This document shows positions 35,579-47,399 of a stretch of DNA of 64,000 bases, piece after piece (the first letter of the stretch is position 1; the number at the start of each line of letters is the position of its first letter). The stretch is from positions 43,696,005-43,760,004 of the forward strand of contig NC_042963.1 in the NCBI RefSeq assembly GCF_901001165.1. Reading direction: 5' to 3'. A program made the translations under genes and the position numbers. Under the pieces are notes generated by a model. The model made no database searches. It worked only from the letters and a program-made list of their open reading frames with translations, and was not told where the DNA came from. Origin of the DNA: Salmo trutta (taxonomy: Eukaryota; Chordata; Actinopteri; Salmoniformes; Salmonidae).

Positions 35579-36964
35579 TTACACTAGTGATTCACAAAAA
35601 GGTGTATTGTCAGAGTCCTGGCTATGCATGGAGCTCAGCCCCGTGTCTGAGTCCTCATCATTCGTGTTGCTGGTATTGGAGAGACCTTTGGCCTGCTCCA
35701 CCCACCCACTGCTCTTCTCCAAGGAAGGCAACATTTCAGTCTCAGTGACACCAGAGGGTTCTTTGTAATCATCGGGTAACTTCTCGTTATTTAAATCCAT
35801 AGAGTCCATTTTTGCGAGCAAATCCGTTAGTTCTTTTTCTTTTGCGTCCCACAGCTCCTGGCTTAAGTCCAAATCACCCTTAATAGTCTTTAAATCCGTG
35901 TTCAAACGAAGACCAATATGTAAACTAGTATCTAGCTGTAATTTGATTCTCTCCTCCTCTAAAACCAAGTCGTTCTCTGATAAACTGTCCACAGTTGTCT
36001 TTTGAGCAGCGACGCCTGCCTTTGGAGCCGTTGCAGACACGGGGATGTCTACAGGCTCCCCAATACTGTCGGTGTCTTTGCCCGACAGCTCATCTTGCCG
36101 TCTTTTCATCCATCTTTGGTTCAGCTCCTCCTGAATCTCACCTGTGATGATGTCCATGAGAGCTTCACGTTCTGTCAATTCCTCCTGAAGTCGCAGGACC
36201 TCCTCGCAACAGAGTGCGTAATCCTCAAACTGTGCAATAGCCTCCCCTGAACATGGAACGTTCTCTGTTGGATCAGCCTTCGCGCTCGACTCCACCATGT
36301 ATGTGTCCTGCACATAATTGATACCATGTTTCTTAATTCTGTCAAAATGCACTTTTGCCTCATCCCTCTCTATATCCCTATCTAATTCTTTGATCCTTTT
36401 GATCTGCTGGCGGATGGTGTGATCTTGCGATATAACCAAGTGCACCAACGTTTCCATTTTCTCCACTGAGGATGTATCCTTAGGAACAGTCTCCTCTTTC
36501 TTTTTGTTAATTTTGTCCAACTTTCTAAAAGCTTTTCTAACAATCCTCCGCTGCTTTTCTTGCGAGAAAGCCATTGTGGTCTTAGCTGCTCCCTTGAATA
36601 CGCACGGACTGTCTTTGCTCTGAACGACCCGCGCCTCGGCGCTCCTGGGTCCGTTGTTCGGTAACGATGCCTCATTCTTCACCAACACAAACCTCACGTT
36701 TTCCTGCTCATCTCCCCAGGCGCTCCAGAGACGCAGGATTTTGGTTTTATTGGGTAAAATCCTCTCAAAGCCTCTCCATTTCTCCACTATGCAGTAAGAC
36801 TGGGGGGTCCCAGATAGCATCACCGCTGACGCACCTTGCTTCAAGTTTTGGTCCTCCAGTAGAACTTTGACAACATCGGAGCAGGTGGTGCGCTTGGACA
36901 GCCCGGAGACCAGTTTCTCCTCCCGGCAGACCCATACTGATACCTTGCATTCTTCCTGCTCCAT
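35579..36964 (-). CDS. rassf10: RASSF10, Ras association domain family member 10
   Basis: Intact 461-aa single-exon gene. It belongs to the N-terminal RASSF group (RASSF7-10), adaptor proteins with a Ras-association (RA) domain at the N terminus, reported as tumour suppressors at centrosome/cytoskeleton and in Hippo-type signalling. Seen here: RA domain about residues 6-98 (KVSVWVCREEKLVSGLSKRT, CIVEKWRGFERILPNKTK, WGDEQENVRFVLVK); a basic linker (EKQRRIVRKAFRKLDKI, 136-152); probable coiled coils about 165-205, 245-295 and 330-390; and the family C-terminal block DSDTGLSSMHSQDSD (438-452) ending CESLV. These motifs match RASSF10 better than RASSF9. Start chosen at 36964: it aligns with the family N terminus and has A at -3 and G at +4, whereas the upstream in-frame ATG at 37069 has poor context. 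Human RASSF10 is slightly longer, mainly in low-complexity inserts absent here. It follows TEAD1 on the same strand. Confidence 0.96.
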   Translation of the reverse strand: MEQEECKVSVWVCREEKLVSGLSKRTTCSDVVKVLLEDQNLKQGASAVMLSGTPQSYCIVEKWRGFERILPNKTKILRLWSAWGDEQENVRFVLVKNEASLPNNGPRSAEARVVQSKDSPCVFKGAAKTTMAFSQEKQRRIVRKAFRKLDKINKKKEETVPKDTSSVEKMETLVHLVISQDHTIRQQIKRIKELDRDIERDEAKVHFDRIKKHGINYVQDTYMVESSAKADPTENVPCSGEAIAQFEDYALCCEEVLRLQEELTEREALMDIITGEIQEELNQRWMKRRQDELSGKDTDSIGEPVDIPVSATAPKAGVAAQKTTVDSLSENDLVLEEERIKLQLDTSLHIGLRLNTDLKTIKGDLDLSQELWDAKEKELTDLLAKMDSMDLNNEKLPDDYKEPSGVTETEMLPSLEKSSGWVEQAKGLSNTSNTNDEDSDTGLSSMHSQDSDNTPFCESLV

Positions 36965-37069
36965 ACTGGAAAAACCTTTAACGCAATTGCTGATTAAAGT
37001 TTCTGCTCTCCTTTCGACTCCTCGGTTCCACTTTTCAGTTGTAGAGAGAAAAGTGACACACACCTTCAT

Positions 37070-40000
37070 TTAGAGCTGTCCTTATTCTCATGTAAGCATG
37101 TCATCATCATGAAGTAATAAGCGCAGTACTTGCCTCCAGTAGGACTTTTCCTGTGGCAGACTGAGTGAGGCACGCTGTGAAGTTGTTCTGCAGGGGATCA
37201 CATTATCAGACTTCCTTTTGGAACACTGTGCGCAGAGGAGGAACGGGCGTCCTTCCTTTCCGTCGGTATGCACTACTGTGGATACATTTCTATGCACACT
37301 AAAGTATATGCCTCCACTCGCAATGGGACTCTCTCCACTCTTCGTTGATCACGACACTACAACTCTACTCCAAACAGAAGTTTTTGAATGTAACATTACC
37401 CACCCACTTTGTGTGCATTTTACGCACCAGTTTGCCTACTGTACTTTGGTCAAAACTACCATCAATCTCATGTGAAAGATTAAAAAGTGGACACATTTTA
37501 AAGTGATTTATATATGTCATTAAATGAATTCAAGTGAAATTGTAAAGTTAAACTATATAAATATTCTGATGTCTCAAGCTTATTCATCTACAAGGCCATT
37601 TATTAGTTTATGTTGATGCACATAAAGACAAGAGTTAGTCAGGGTCCCCCTTGTTTCACATCTTGAAGACTTCTGAACTTGTCTTCTGCAGAAGCAACAA
37701 AGCAAGCGAAATAAAATAAAAAATATGAATGGAGCTGCTCAGAAGATCATTTATCTCTGCCCTCTATAACACCCCAACCAAACCACTTCCTGCAAAGACA
37801 TATGAACGAAAAACATATTTTCATAAAACAAGGATTTGTCTGTGGTTATTGCAGAGGTCTTTAGTGGATGAGGATTGTTGTCTGGGTGTGTATATGTTCA
37901 TTCCCTACAGCCCTGGCTAGAATCACAGCTCGTCATTGGTCCCGGTCGGTTTATCCTCCTGTGATCCTGACAGCTGATAACAGGCCAAGTTTGTTGATGA
38001 AACACTACATAAAACCCCAGGCTGGAGGTTATAATCATGTCAGGCAGGGGATTCTCCAACATCAACATAGCCAGGAGCTGTATTGAAAGAGGATTGCCAT
38101 ATCGAAGCTCAAGAAAACAAAGAGTTACTATTTATTCTCATGTGAGTGAATAGGTCAACATTATCACAGGTTGCCAAGCCCGATTCTTTTGGCTAGAGCT
38201 CCCCCTGTTGTGCATTAGGAGCATTTCAGAGCTGTTAATTGACGTTTGTGAGAAATTATGATTCATCATCATTCAGAAACAGAATTGAATATTATTTTAA
38301 TTGGATATAATATGCATACAACATTTCTAGAAAGCTATAAAATATCTAACATTTTAGCAATGAAGAAAAACTTACAAAGCAAAGACCAGACCCAGTCCCA
38401 GTATAGTAAAAACAGTATTTTTCCATATTCTCGTCTCTTTATACAAATCACCATTAACAATTCTCTGCACACAATGTTCTGAGGATGCCATCCAAACTTG
38501 AGAAAAATTAAAGCCAATTTTGAAAAATAGATAGACAAAAAGGTACCAGTACCTATAGACAAATAACACACAACCCAGATCTTAGCTGCTGATGTTTGTG
38601 TAAAAAAAAAAAAATACTCCTTGTGTCCATTTTAAAAGAATATTTTCCAAAAACGTATCTTGTGAAATCTATATTCCTGGTTGACAGGACTGACATACTG
38701 GGAGCCCAACAGTGAAACCAATAAGCTTGGCTCTGGTTAAACTGGAGTCATCAAAAAAGCATTGTAAGTAAGTATAGCCTACATAGAACACACATTCAAA
38801 CAGAAACTACTGTAGTGGTGGTCTGTGTTGCTCACACCATAATCTAGTCCCAATTATTCCTCAATTAGAACACAGGTCAAAGGTCTTCTAAACATGACAT
38901 GAACCCTGTCTGATCCATTGTCTTCAGCAACACTAACATACAAGTATACTGCATTATGTTTTATGGACTGTAATGTTAGTGTGCATATGGTATGATAACA
39001 GTTGATTTACTGTGACAGTGATATCAAATAAACCTTCGCAGAGGGATCTTTTGACCCATAACTGTTGAAAACACTGAACATGCATCTAAGGGTACTATCT
39101 TTTCCCAAATAGTCTAATTGTTGTGGTAATGAATACAGTTCTACAGAGAAAGATATTGATAAAGGCATTCTGGTGATCTCGTCCGCCATTTCTTTAACTT
39201 TTTGGTTTTGCTTCTTTTAAACCTTTTCTAAGATGTAAAGTCATGACCAAAGGCACTTTATAATAGTGCAGGTGCCAAATGCACATCTGACATGTCTCCA
39301 GATTTTTGGTTTTTGATAGACAAGGCAAAGTTATTACTGCTATTACACATGGAACTTTGATAGACAAGGCAAAGTTATTACTGCTATTACACATGGAACT
39401 TGTTTATTGTAATAATCAATGTATAACTTAGCATCAATTATTTTGTAAAACAAGGTGAAATGTCTACATGTAAAACTGACAGTTGTGTATCTATAATGAC
39501 CAACATGAAACATCACTAATGTTATGCATTTCCATCCAAGCAAACCAGGTGCCATTGGGGAAAAATTACTAAGGCACTGTACATGCAACACTGGGATGTA
39601 TGAGAATAACAGGGCTGTCCTCCAGCTTAGGAAAGAGCTCACATTTCGTGGTAGAGTTACAGTATCTGTAAGGATGCCATTCCCTACCGCCAAGGTTAAA
39701 GATGCAATCCACAGTAGGGGAAACAGTGCCACTGTCGTTATTGTTTTGCTGACAAAGTGGAGGTGAGGAACGTCACGCATCCTGCAAAACATTTCTTTAC
39801 ACTACATATTCTGCTGTTCTATCGCGTGTGCAATGATGTGGTGGTGGGGGGGGGGGCATAGTTGTTTGCAGTACCTTCTTTGTTGTTGTTATATCGCAGA
39901 CAGACGTGGCAGTTCCACTAATAACGAGTCCAGCTTTATTGTAGGCCACAGATTGACGGGCAAAATAAGGCTGAATAGCATCCAGAACACCCAAAGATGA

Positions 40001-40431
40001 ATGTGTGGGAGTGTTTTGACTACTGTGTTCCTCAGTCACTGAGAAGTAAAGTTTCACTCTATCCCACATAACCATACAGAGGAACTAACTGCTTTGGGAT
40101 GGGGAACTATGGTAGTACAGTGCTTTCATTTTCAATATGTGTATTCTTTGCTTCATTGTCATACGGGGTAACACCGTAGCAGCTTAGAGAAAAGATAACT
40201 TAGGAGGAATCTCTGGTCTCTGCCATGCATTGTCTTGCTTTAGCATCATCAGTGCTTTTTCTCTTTAGTTGGGCACAGGGGATATGATGCAAAGTGGTAC
40301 CTGAATCTTATTTATACTCTCAATGTCCCTGGAATTGTAACTGTAACCTGTCTTCATCATATAGTAGTTTAGCATTTGCTATGTTATCCAAAATGTAAAA
40401 CCGTTTTTCTTTGGAAAATGTTTGTGTGATA
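37070..40431. other. RASSF10 upstream region / TEAD1 downstream region
   Basis: No exon found. It should contain the RASSF10 promoter and 5' UTR just above 37070 and possibly distal TEAD1 3' UTR. A 44-bp tandem duplication is at 39315-39402. No TATA box or clear motif was assigned. Confidence 0.5.
39315..39402. repeat. Perfect 44-bp tandem duplication
   Basis: gatagacaaggcaaagttat ... acacatggaacttt occurs twice head to tail, at 39315 and 39359, with no mismatch seen. Confidence 0.9.
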
Positions 40432-41789
40432 GTGATGTTCATTCGGAAAGTATTCAGACCCCTTGACTTTTTCCAGATTTTGTTACATTTGAGCCTTATT
40501 CTAAAATTGATTAAATAAAACCTTTTCCTCAGCAATCTACACACAATACCTGATAATGAATAGGCAAAAACAGGTTTGACATTTTTGCAAATTTATTGAA
40601 AACAGAAATACCTTATTTACATTAGTATTCAGACCCTTTGCTATGAGCCTTGAAATTGAGCTCAGATGCATCCTGTTTCCATTGATTATTTTTCAGTCCA
40701 CCTGTGGTAAATTCAATTGATTGGACATGATTTGGAAAGGCACACACCTGTCTATATAAGATCCCACAGTTGACAGTGCATGTCAGAGCAAAAACCAAGG
40801 CATGAGGTCGAAGGTATTGTCCGTAGAGCTCCGAGACAGGATTGTGTCGAGGCACAGATCTGGGGAAGGGTACCAAAACAATGTCTGCAGCATTGAAGAT
40901 CCCCACGAACACAGCGGCCTCCATCATTCTTAAATGGAAGACTTTTGGAACCACCAAGACTCTTCCTAAAGCTGGCCGCCCAGCCAAACTGAGCAATCGG
41001 AGGAGAAGGGCCTTGGTCAGGGAGGTGACCAAGAACCCGATGGTAACTCTGACAGAGCTACTCTGTAGAGATGGGAGAACATTCCAGAAGGGCAAACATC
41101 TCTGTAGCATTCCACCAATCAGGCCTTTATGGTAGAGTGGCCAGACGGCAGCCACTCCTCAGTAAAAGGCACATGACAGCCCGCTTGGAGTTTGTCAAAA
41201 GGCACCTAAAGACTCTCAGACCATGAGAAACAATTTTATCTGGTCTGATGAAACCAAGCTTGAACACTTTGGCCTGAATGCCAAGCGTCATGTCTGGAGG
41301 AAACCTGGCGGTGAAGCATGGTGGTGGCAGCATCATGCTGTGGGGATGTTTTTCAGTGGAAGGGACTGGGAGACTAGTCAGGTTCGAGGGAAAGATGAAC
41401 GGAGCAAAGTACAGAGAGATCCTTGATGAAAACCTGCTCCAGAGTGCTCAGGACCTCAGACTTGGGCAAAGGTTCACCTTCCAACAGGACAATGACCCTA
41501 AGCACACAGCCAAGACAACACAGGAGTGGCTTTGGGACAAGTCTCTGAATGTCATTGAGTGGCCCAGCCAAAGCACGGACTTGAACCTGATTGAACATCT
41601 CTGGAGACCTGAAAATATTTTTAGAAATTAGCAACAATTTCTAAAAACCTGTTTTTGCTTTGTCATTATGGGGTATTGTGTGTAGATTGATGATGATAAA
41701 AACAACACTTTAATCAATTTTAGAATAAGGCTGTAAAGTAGCAAAATGTGGAAAAAGTCAACGGGTCTGAATACTTTCCGAAGTCACTG
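40432..41789 (+). mobile_element. Tc1-like element
   Basis: Ends: cattcggaaagtattcagac on the left (decayed outermost bases) and gaatactttccgaagtcactg on the right, flanked by TA. It is related to the inverted copy at 52620. It lies downstream of the TEAD1 stop in opposite orientation. Confidence 0.88.
40802..41610 (+). pseudogene. Tc1-like transposase remnant
   Basis: ATG 40802 gives MRSKVLSVELRDRIVSRHRS, then frameshifts. Later frames carry KIPTNTAASIILKWKTFG, FIWSDETKLEHFGLNAKR, FTFQQDNDPKHTAKTTQ and SQSTDLNLIEHLWR. The catalytic acidic residues are recognisable, but several frameshifts and a missing C terminus make it dead. Confidence 0.88.
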
Positions 41790-42332
41790 TATGTAGTAAC
41801 TGTATAATGTTTTATATTTATCTAATTAAGAAAGGCTAAGATCTGTAATTGGTTCATAATTGTGATGACTACAGTATAAAATGCGGAAAACAGATAGCTT
41901 CCAAATGTAATCCACAGTACATCTTCCTATGTTACACAATGCCCCTTCATATGTACACATATGACCTAGTCTGGAAAAATGACACCACACAACTGTACCA
42001 CAAATTGACAGCTGCACTCATACAAATATACATACAAAATACAAATATAATGATATTATCAATTAGAAACTTCACCCTAATGTAACCCAAGGACATTGTG
42101 GGTGGGATTTGTGTAGAGGCACAGCCACTTTCCATAAGGTTGTCTTTCTGAAGATGTGTTTCAATGGGCGATTGCCTCATGTCACTCTCACAACCAACCA
42201 ATCACAACAGCGATTTATCTCTGTCAATTACTAAGAATTCGTCCTTCAATGTCTTCCCTCCATTCTTCAGAAGCTGTCCTTCAGGTAGATCGGTGATAGT
42301 TTGTCCCAGCACGTTTCTACTGAATCAGTCTC
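41790..42332 (-). other. TEAD1 3' UTR, proximal part (inferred)
   Basis: This follows the TEAD1 stop codon on the gene strand. No coding sequence or clear poly(A) signal was found here, so the 3' UTR may extend through or past the Tc1 at 40432-41789. Confidence 0.5.
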
Positions 42333-42446
42333 TTATTCCTTGACTAGCCGGTATATGTGATGTTGAGCTCCGTGTTCGCTGTTCGACACCTCAAACACAC
42401 ACGCCATGCACAGCATCGTCTCCTGTGTTTCTCTGTTAGTTACCAC
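42333..42446 (-). CDS. tead1: TEAD1 last coding exon
   Basis: 38 codons including TAA, after a cag acceptor: VVTNRETQETMLCMACVF, EVSNSEHGAQHHIYRLVKE. This is the extreme C terminus of the TEAD YAP/TAZ-binding domain. The C-terminal HIYRLVK block is diagnostic of TEADs. The exon joins in phase 0 to the exon ending at 42531 (ILL|VVTNR). Confidence 0.97.
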   Translation of the reverse strand: MVTNRETQETMLCMACVFEVSNSEHGAQHHIYRLVKE

Positions 42447-42530
42447 CTGAAGCACAAGAAAAATGCAGTGTGAGACACACACACACAAACACTAGTATGC
42501 AAGCAGACTGACTGAACAGGCTATCCTTAC

Positions 42531-42683
42531 CAATAGAATAGTGAAGTTCTCTAGGACACTATTCATCATGTACTTCTCAGGCAGGTGTTTGAGTTTGTGG
42601 ATAAAGTTGATCATGTATTCACACATGGGGGAGCGGCTTATCCTGTAGACAAAGCGTCCATTCTCGAAGCAGGCATATTCCGT
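42531..42683 (-). CDS. tead1: TEAD1 penultimate coding exon
   Basis: 51 codons between an acceptor with a long C/pyrimidine tract and donor ttg|gtaagg. It reads TEYACFENGRFVYRISRS, PMCEYMINFIHKLKHLPEKY, MMNSVLENFTILL. This is the core of the YAP/TAZ-binding immunoglobulin-like fold, and ENGRFVYRI..SPMCEYMINF fits TEAD1 rather than TEAD2-4 as I recall them. The residue after TEYA is Cys where other vertebrate TEAD1 proteins have Arg as I remember. Confidence 0.97.
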
Positions 42684-42810
42684 CTGGGGGGGAGGGGGAG
42701 GGGGGGGTAAACGCTGCATGTGTCATCTCAATCAGAAGTTACCTTTACATTTCTATCACGTAAACTGTAATGCTTCAGCTTTACAGACTGAATAGAGCCC
42801 TAGGACTCAC

Positions 42811-42951
42811 CTCGACCTTCTCGACCACCTGCTTGCCGAAGGAGCACACCTTGGTAGAGCACGTGATGGTCATGTTCTCAGAGCTCTCATACTGGCTGCT
42901 CACACCGTAGAAGGCCCCAGAGTCATCCTGGATGTTACAGTTCAGGTCAGC
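42811..42951 (-). CDS. tead1: TEAD1 coding exon
   Basis: 47 codons: ADLNCNIQDDSGAFYGVS, SQYESSENMTITCSTK, VCSFGKQVVEKVE, with donor gag|gtgagt. It contains the conserved Cys of VCSFGKQ, known in TEADs as the autopalmitoylation site that lines the central lipid pocket. NCNIQDD matches the TEAD1 version of this loop. Phases are 0 at both ends. Confidence 0.97.
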
Positions 42952-43387
42952 CTGCATCAGGACAACACATGTATTTGAAAAATGATTTAATCTTTATTTA
43001 ACTAGGCAAGTCATGTAGAGGATAAACACCAGCAAAGCAATGAGTTAAATGTTTACAACAAAACACAAAAATGTTTAAATGAAAATAGATTTTCTTTAAG
43101 TCTCAAGAGGACTAATATAACTTGGCTGTACAGCTGGGTTATCCAACTGGCGGCCTGCTGGTGATATTATTTGCCCCCCCCCCCAAGTTTTCTGTGCAAA
43201 AAACAAAAAAACTACATTTGAAATCATAAGACTGTAAAAACAAATATTTTCCAAAGTATTCCCACGCATAGAGAGAGATACTCAGTGGCCAGTTTATTAG
43301 GTACACGACCCCATTCAAGAAAATGTGATCGTGGCTTGCATATAAAGCAGGCAGAGGCATTCAGTTACTGTTTGATTGAATGTTAAA

Positions 43388-43985
43388 ATGGGCAAAACAA
43401 GTGACCTAAGGGACTTTGTGCGTGGTATGAGCATCGATGCCAGGCACGCCAGTTCCAGTATCTCAGAAACGTCCGGCCTCCTGGGCTTTTCACACATAAC
43501 AGTGCCTAGAGTTTACCGAGAATGTTGTGACAAATAAAAACATCCAGTCAGCGGCAGTCCTGAGGGCAAAAACTTGATGAGAGGTTGAAGGAGAATGGCA
43601 ATAATTGTGCAAGCTAACAGGCGGGCCACAAACGGGTAAATAACAGCGCAGTACAACAGTGGTGTGCAGAACAGCATCTCAGAATGCACAACTCGTTGAT
43701 CCTTGTCACAGATGGGCTATTACAGCAGACGACCACACTGGGTTCCACTCCTATCAGCTAAAAACAAGAAGAACTGGTTCCAGTGGGCAGACGATCACCA
43801 ACACTGGACAATTGAGGAGTGGAAAAACACTGCCTGGTCCAACGAATCCCGGTTCCTGTTGCGTCATGTGATGTCAGGGTTTGACGTAAGCAGCATGAGT
43901 CCATGGCCCCTTCCTGCCTGGCGTCAATGGTACAGGCAGGTGGCGGTGCTGTAATGGTGTGGGGAATGTTTTCCTGGCACACTTT
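43388..43985 (+). pseudogene. Tc1-like transposase remnant
   Basis: ATG 43388 gives MGKTSDLRDFVRGMSIDA, then ISETSGLLGFSHITVPRV and a stop at about 43540. A second frame near 43750 has LSAKNKKNWFQWADDHQHWT followed by WKNTAWSNESRFLL. N-terminal helix-turn-helix and first-Asp region only; not functional. Confidence 0.75.
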
Positions 43986-43999
43986 AGGTCCCTTGATAC

Positions 44000-45022
44000 C
44001 AGTGGCGGTCGGTAACGTTTAAGATGAGGGAGGACAATAATTTATTATGAGCATTGCCTTATTTCTATTAAAGCATATTGGATGACGGTCATTCATATTC
44101 CATTCACTCAGCTTAATGTATCAATAGGTTTTAGATAATACATGATACTCACATTTTCCCTATACCCATCATGAGGTTGCCACAACCTAGTTTATGAATG
44201 AAAGTTTACAACTTGAGAGAAATATTAGACTAATCAAGGTGACAGACAGTGACACATTCAATACCAGCTTACACACTCTTGCCTGCATCTAGCTGATATA
44301 GGGTGTAATCATTAGTCCAACAGTTGCAAATGAGAGTTTCTATTGGACAAATTCAGGTATGTTTATCTCACCGATTGTGTTGAAAAACGTTCCTTAAACG
44401 GAAGCAAACGAAACGGGAATGAATACATCCTCGATCACACGCAAACACAGTTCACTTTCAGAGCAGCCACATACAAACAGCATGATCCTTTTGCTTGTTA
44501 TATAATTCCTTCTCGCATCTACATGCTCTCTTCCTCTCACCTTTTTCCCTTCACTTATGGACTTCAGTGCACAACACATCAGATGTCTGTGACCATAACC
44601 TAGCTGTAGTTTATGCTTTCATTCTCTGATCCTTTGATTGGGTGGACAACATGTCAGTTCATGCTGCAAGAGCTCTGATAGGTTGGAGGACATCCTCTGG
44701 AAGTTGTAATAATTACTGTGTAAGTCTATGGAAGGGGCTGAGAACCATACGCCTCCTAGGTTTTGTATTGAAGTCCATGTACCCAAAGGAGGATGGAAAC
44801 TAGCTGTACTCTGGCTACACCAGGGTGCTACCCAGAGCACTGTTGAGGATACTGTAGACCTTCATTGCAAAACAGTGTTTTAATAAATTATTTGGTGACA
44901 TGTGAATATATTTTGTATAGTTTTACCTAAAAAGGATAACTTTAATGTTTCACTATATTTATTTTTTTGAAATTCACTGAGGAGGATGGTTCTCCCTGTC
45001 GTCCTCTAAGGAGCCTCCACTG
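44000..45022. mobile_element. Non-autonomous hAT-like element
   Basis: The ends cagtggcggtcggtaacg and (inverse) cagtggaggctccttaga share a hAT-like CAGTGG start. Flanking 8-mers cttgatac and attgatat match at 6 of 8 positions, suggesting an 8-bp target duplication. No transposase ORF. It sits inside the Tc1-like element at 43281. Confidence 0.65.
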
Positions 45023-46164
45023 ATTGATATCAATTGAGAAACATTTCCATGTCCACAAAAATTCAGTGTGTTCTGGAGGCAAAGGGGGGTCCGACCTAGT
45101 ACTAAATTGTTTCAAACCCTGCTTACATGTATACAATCACATAGACTAAATGGCCAGTTTATTAGGTACAGTCATCATGCTTTAGTCAAATATTATATCC
45201 GTTTGGGCTTCTTGCGGTCAATTTGCAGTCTACATGAGTGGACAGCCTCCTGACCATCCACTCAAGAAAAAGAAATTGGCCTGTGGCTGAATTTAGTATC
45301 TTTACATCATGGATCATCAACTAAGGCAGCGAGGCCCTCTAGTGACTCATGGCAATACTTGCAACCATATTATTTGGCATGTGTGTATCTTGAGAATGAG
45401 TGGAGTAGCGATCTACCAGTAAGCACTGCTGTCCAATAATCTTTTGAGACCAAAAGAGGCTTTAGGAATATCGAATGGCACAGGATCTACTGTATCTTTA
45501 GAAATAGCCTGATAAGAGTCTATGTAATAAGAGTCCTCTGAAGAGGAAGGCCTGTTTCAAGAAAAGAGAAAACCATAATTTGTACAAAGGAATACATAGC
45601 TCCTTCATTAAGTCAGCGTGTTATTAAGGCCTGTGATGATGAGAGGAGGGCTATTGTTTAGAGTGTGGGTGTCCATGTTTGAAATTCAGATGCAGTGGCT
45701 CTTCACTAATGTCTGAAGAGAGACTCATCCTCTTGTTTGCGTTTTCCATTTGAATTTTATTAATGTGCACGTCAATTAATATGGTCCCGTTTGAAAACAT
45801 ATCAGTTGACTGTAGATTATGAAAATATGTTTGAGTATCTTAAATAGAGAACCAGCATGCATGTAGCAAACAGAAGGAAACAGAGGTAAGGATTCAATTC
45901 TTTGTAGTTCTAACATGTTAATGTTGCTTCTGAAACCAAATACTTTGGCCAATAGACTCTATAGGATGTAATAGTAAGTAAAGCTGTGGAGAATGGCACC
46001 AGTTGATATTTGCGCTTAGAGAGAGAGACTCCATTGGTAGGGAGCTGCTGCAATCTCCTTAGTTTGCCCCAATCTCTCACACCTGTCAGGAGGTAGGCAG
46101 GTGTTCAAACAAAGCCTCAATGCTACCACATCAGCCCCTAGGGATGCATTGTTGGGAAGGGCCC

Positions 46165-46232
46165 GTAAGTAAGCATTTCACTGTTAGTCTAAACCTGTTG
46201 ATTACGAAGCATGTGACAAATAAAATTTGATT
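46165..46232 (+). mobile_element. LINE 3' tail (Rex1/RSg-1-type)
   Basis: gtaagtaagcatttcactgt ... gtgacaaataaaatttgatt, followed by a CA microsatellite. Truncated to about 70 bp. Confidence 0.7.
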
Positions 46233-46239
46233 TGATATG

Positions 46240-46240
<1 letters not shown>

Positions 46241-46272
<32 letters not shown>
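46241..46272. repeat. (CA)n microsatellite
   Basis: A CA run directly downstream of a LINE tail. Confidence 0.9.
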
Positions 46273-46273
<1 letters not shown>

Positions 46274-46317
46274 TCAAACACAAACCCATATGCTTGGTTT
46301 CACTCATGATGCATATA

Positions 46318-47356
46318 CAGTACCTTCAGAAATGATTCATACCCCTTGACTTATTTCACATTTTGTTGTGCTACAGCTTGAATACAAAATGAATTAAATA
46401 AAAAATTTCACCCATTCAAACAGAATACCCCATAATGACAAAGTGAAAACATGTTTTTAGAAATGTCTGCAAATTTATTTAAACTGAAATCCATAAATAT
46501 CTAATTTACGTAAGTATTCACACCCCTGAGTCAATAATTTGTTGAAGCACCTTTGGCAGCGATTACAGCTGTGAGTCTATCTGGGTAAGTCTCTAAGAGC
46601 TTTGCACACCTGGATTGTACAATATTTGCACATTATTCTATTTAAAATTATTCAAACTCTGTCAAGTTGGTTGTTGATCATTGCTAGACAGACATTTTCA
46701 AGCATATTTAAGTCAAAACTTTAACTTGGCCACTCAGGTAATTAATTCCAGTGTAGATGGACCAGTACGGAAAATAATAATAATAATAAAAAATACAAAA
46801 AAGTATGAAATGTATGCATTCACTACTGTAAGTCGCTCTGGATAAGAGCGTCTGCTAAATGACTAAAATGTAAATGTAAATGTAGATTTGGCCTTGTGTT
46901 TTAGATTATTGCCCTGCTGAAAGGTGAATTAATCTCCCAATATCTGGTGGAAAGCAGACAAACAGGTTTTCCTCTCAAATTTTGCCTGTGCTTAGCTCCA
47001 TTCTGTTTTTGTTTTTTTTATCCTGAATAACAACCCAGTCCTTAACAATTACAAGCATACCCACAACATGATGCAGCCACCACTGTGCTTGAAAATATGG
47101 AGAGTGGTACTCACTAATGTGTTGTATTGGATTTGGCCCAAACATAATTTGTATTCAGGACAAAAAGTTAATTGCTTTGCCAAATGTTTCGCAGTATTAC
47201 TTTAGTGCCTTGTTGCAAACAGGATGCATGTTTTGGAATAAGCTTCCATCTTTTCACTCTGTCAATTAGGATAGTATTGTGGCGTAACTACAATGATGTT
47301 GATCCATCATCAGTTTTCTCCTATCACAGCCATTAAACTCTGCAACTGTTTTAAAG
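46318..47356 (-). mobile_element. Tc1-like fragment with SINE scrap
   Basis: Starts after TA with cagtaccttcagaaatgatt and has the inner motif gtaagtattcacacccct. The body resembles reverse-strand Tc1 transposase sequence (ccatgatgcagccaccactg-like near 47068). It is truncated where the next Tc1-like copy begins. A SINE tail (46823-46884) interrupts it. Confidence 0.65.
46823..46884 (+). mobile_element. SINE tail fragment
   Basis: gtaagtcgctctggataaga, then gcgtctgctaaatgac and aaatgtaaatgtaaatg: the 3' end of the teleost SINE also seen at 16889 and 35291, in forward orientation. Confidence 0.75.
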
Positions 47357-47399
47357 TCACCATAGGGATTTCATCACGAGGCCAGAGCGGTTTCCTTCG

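Larger units (their letters stand above)
43281..45095 (+). mobile_element. Tc1-like element, interrupted and truncated
   Basis: Starts after a TA with ctcagtggccagtttattag. The transposase start is at 43388, the element is split by a hAT-like insertion (44000-45022), and it resumes with attcagtgtgttctggaggc up to about 45095. A further left-end scrap (tggccagtttattaggtaca) is at 45150. Confidence 0.8.
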
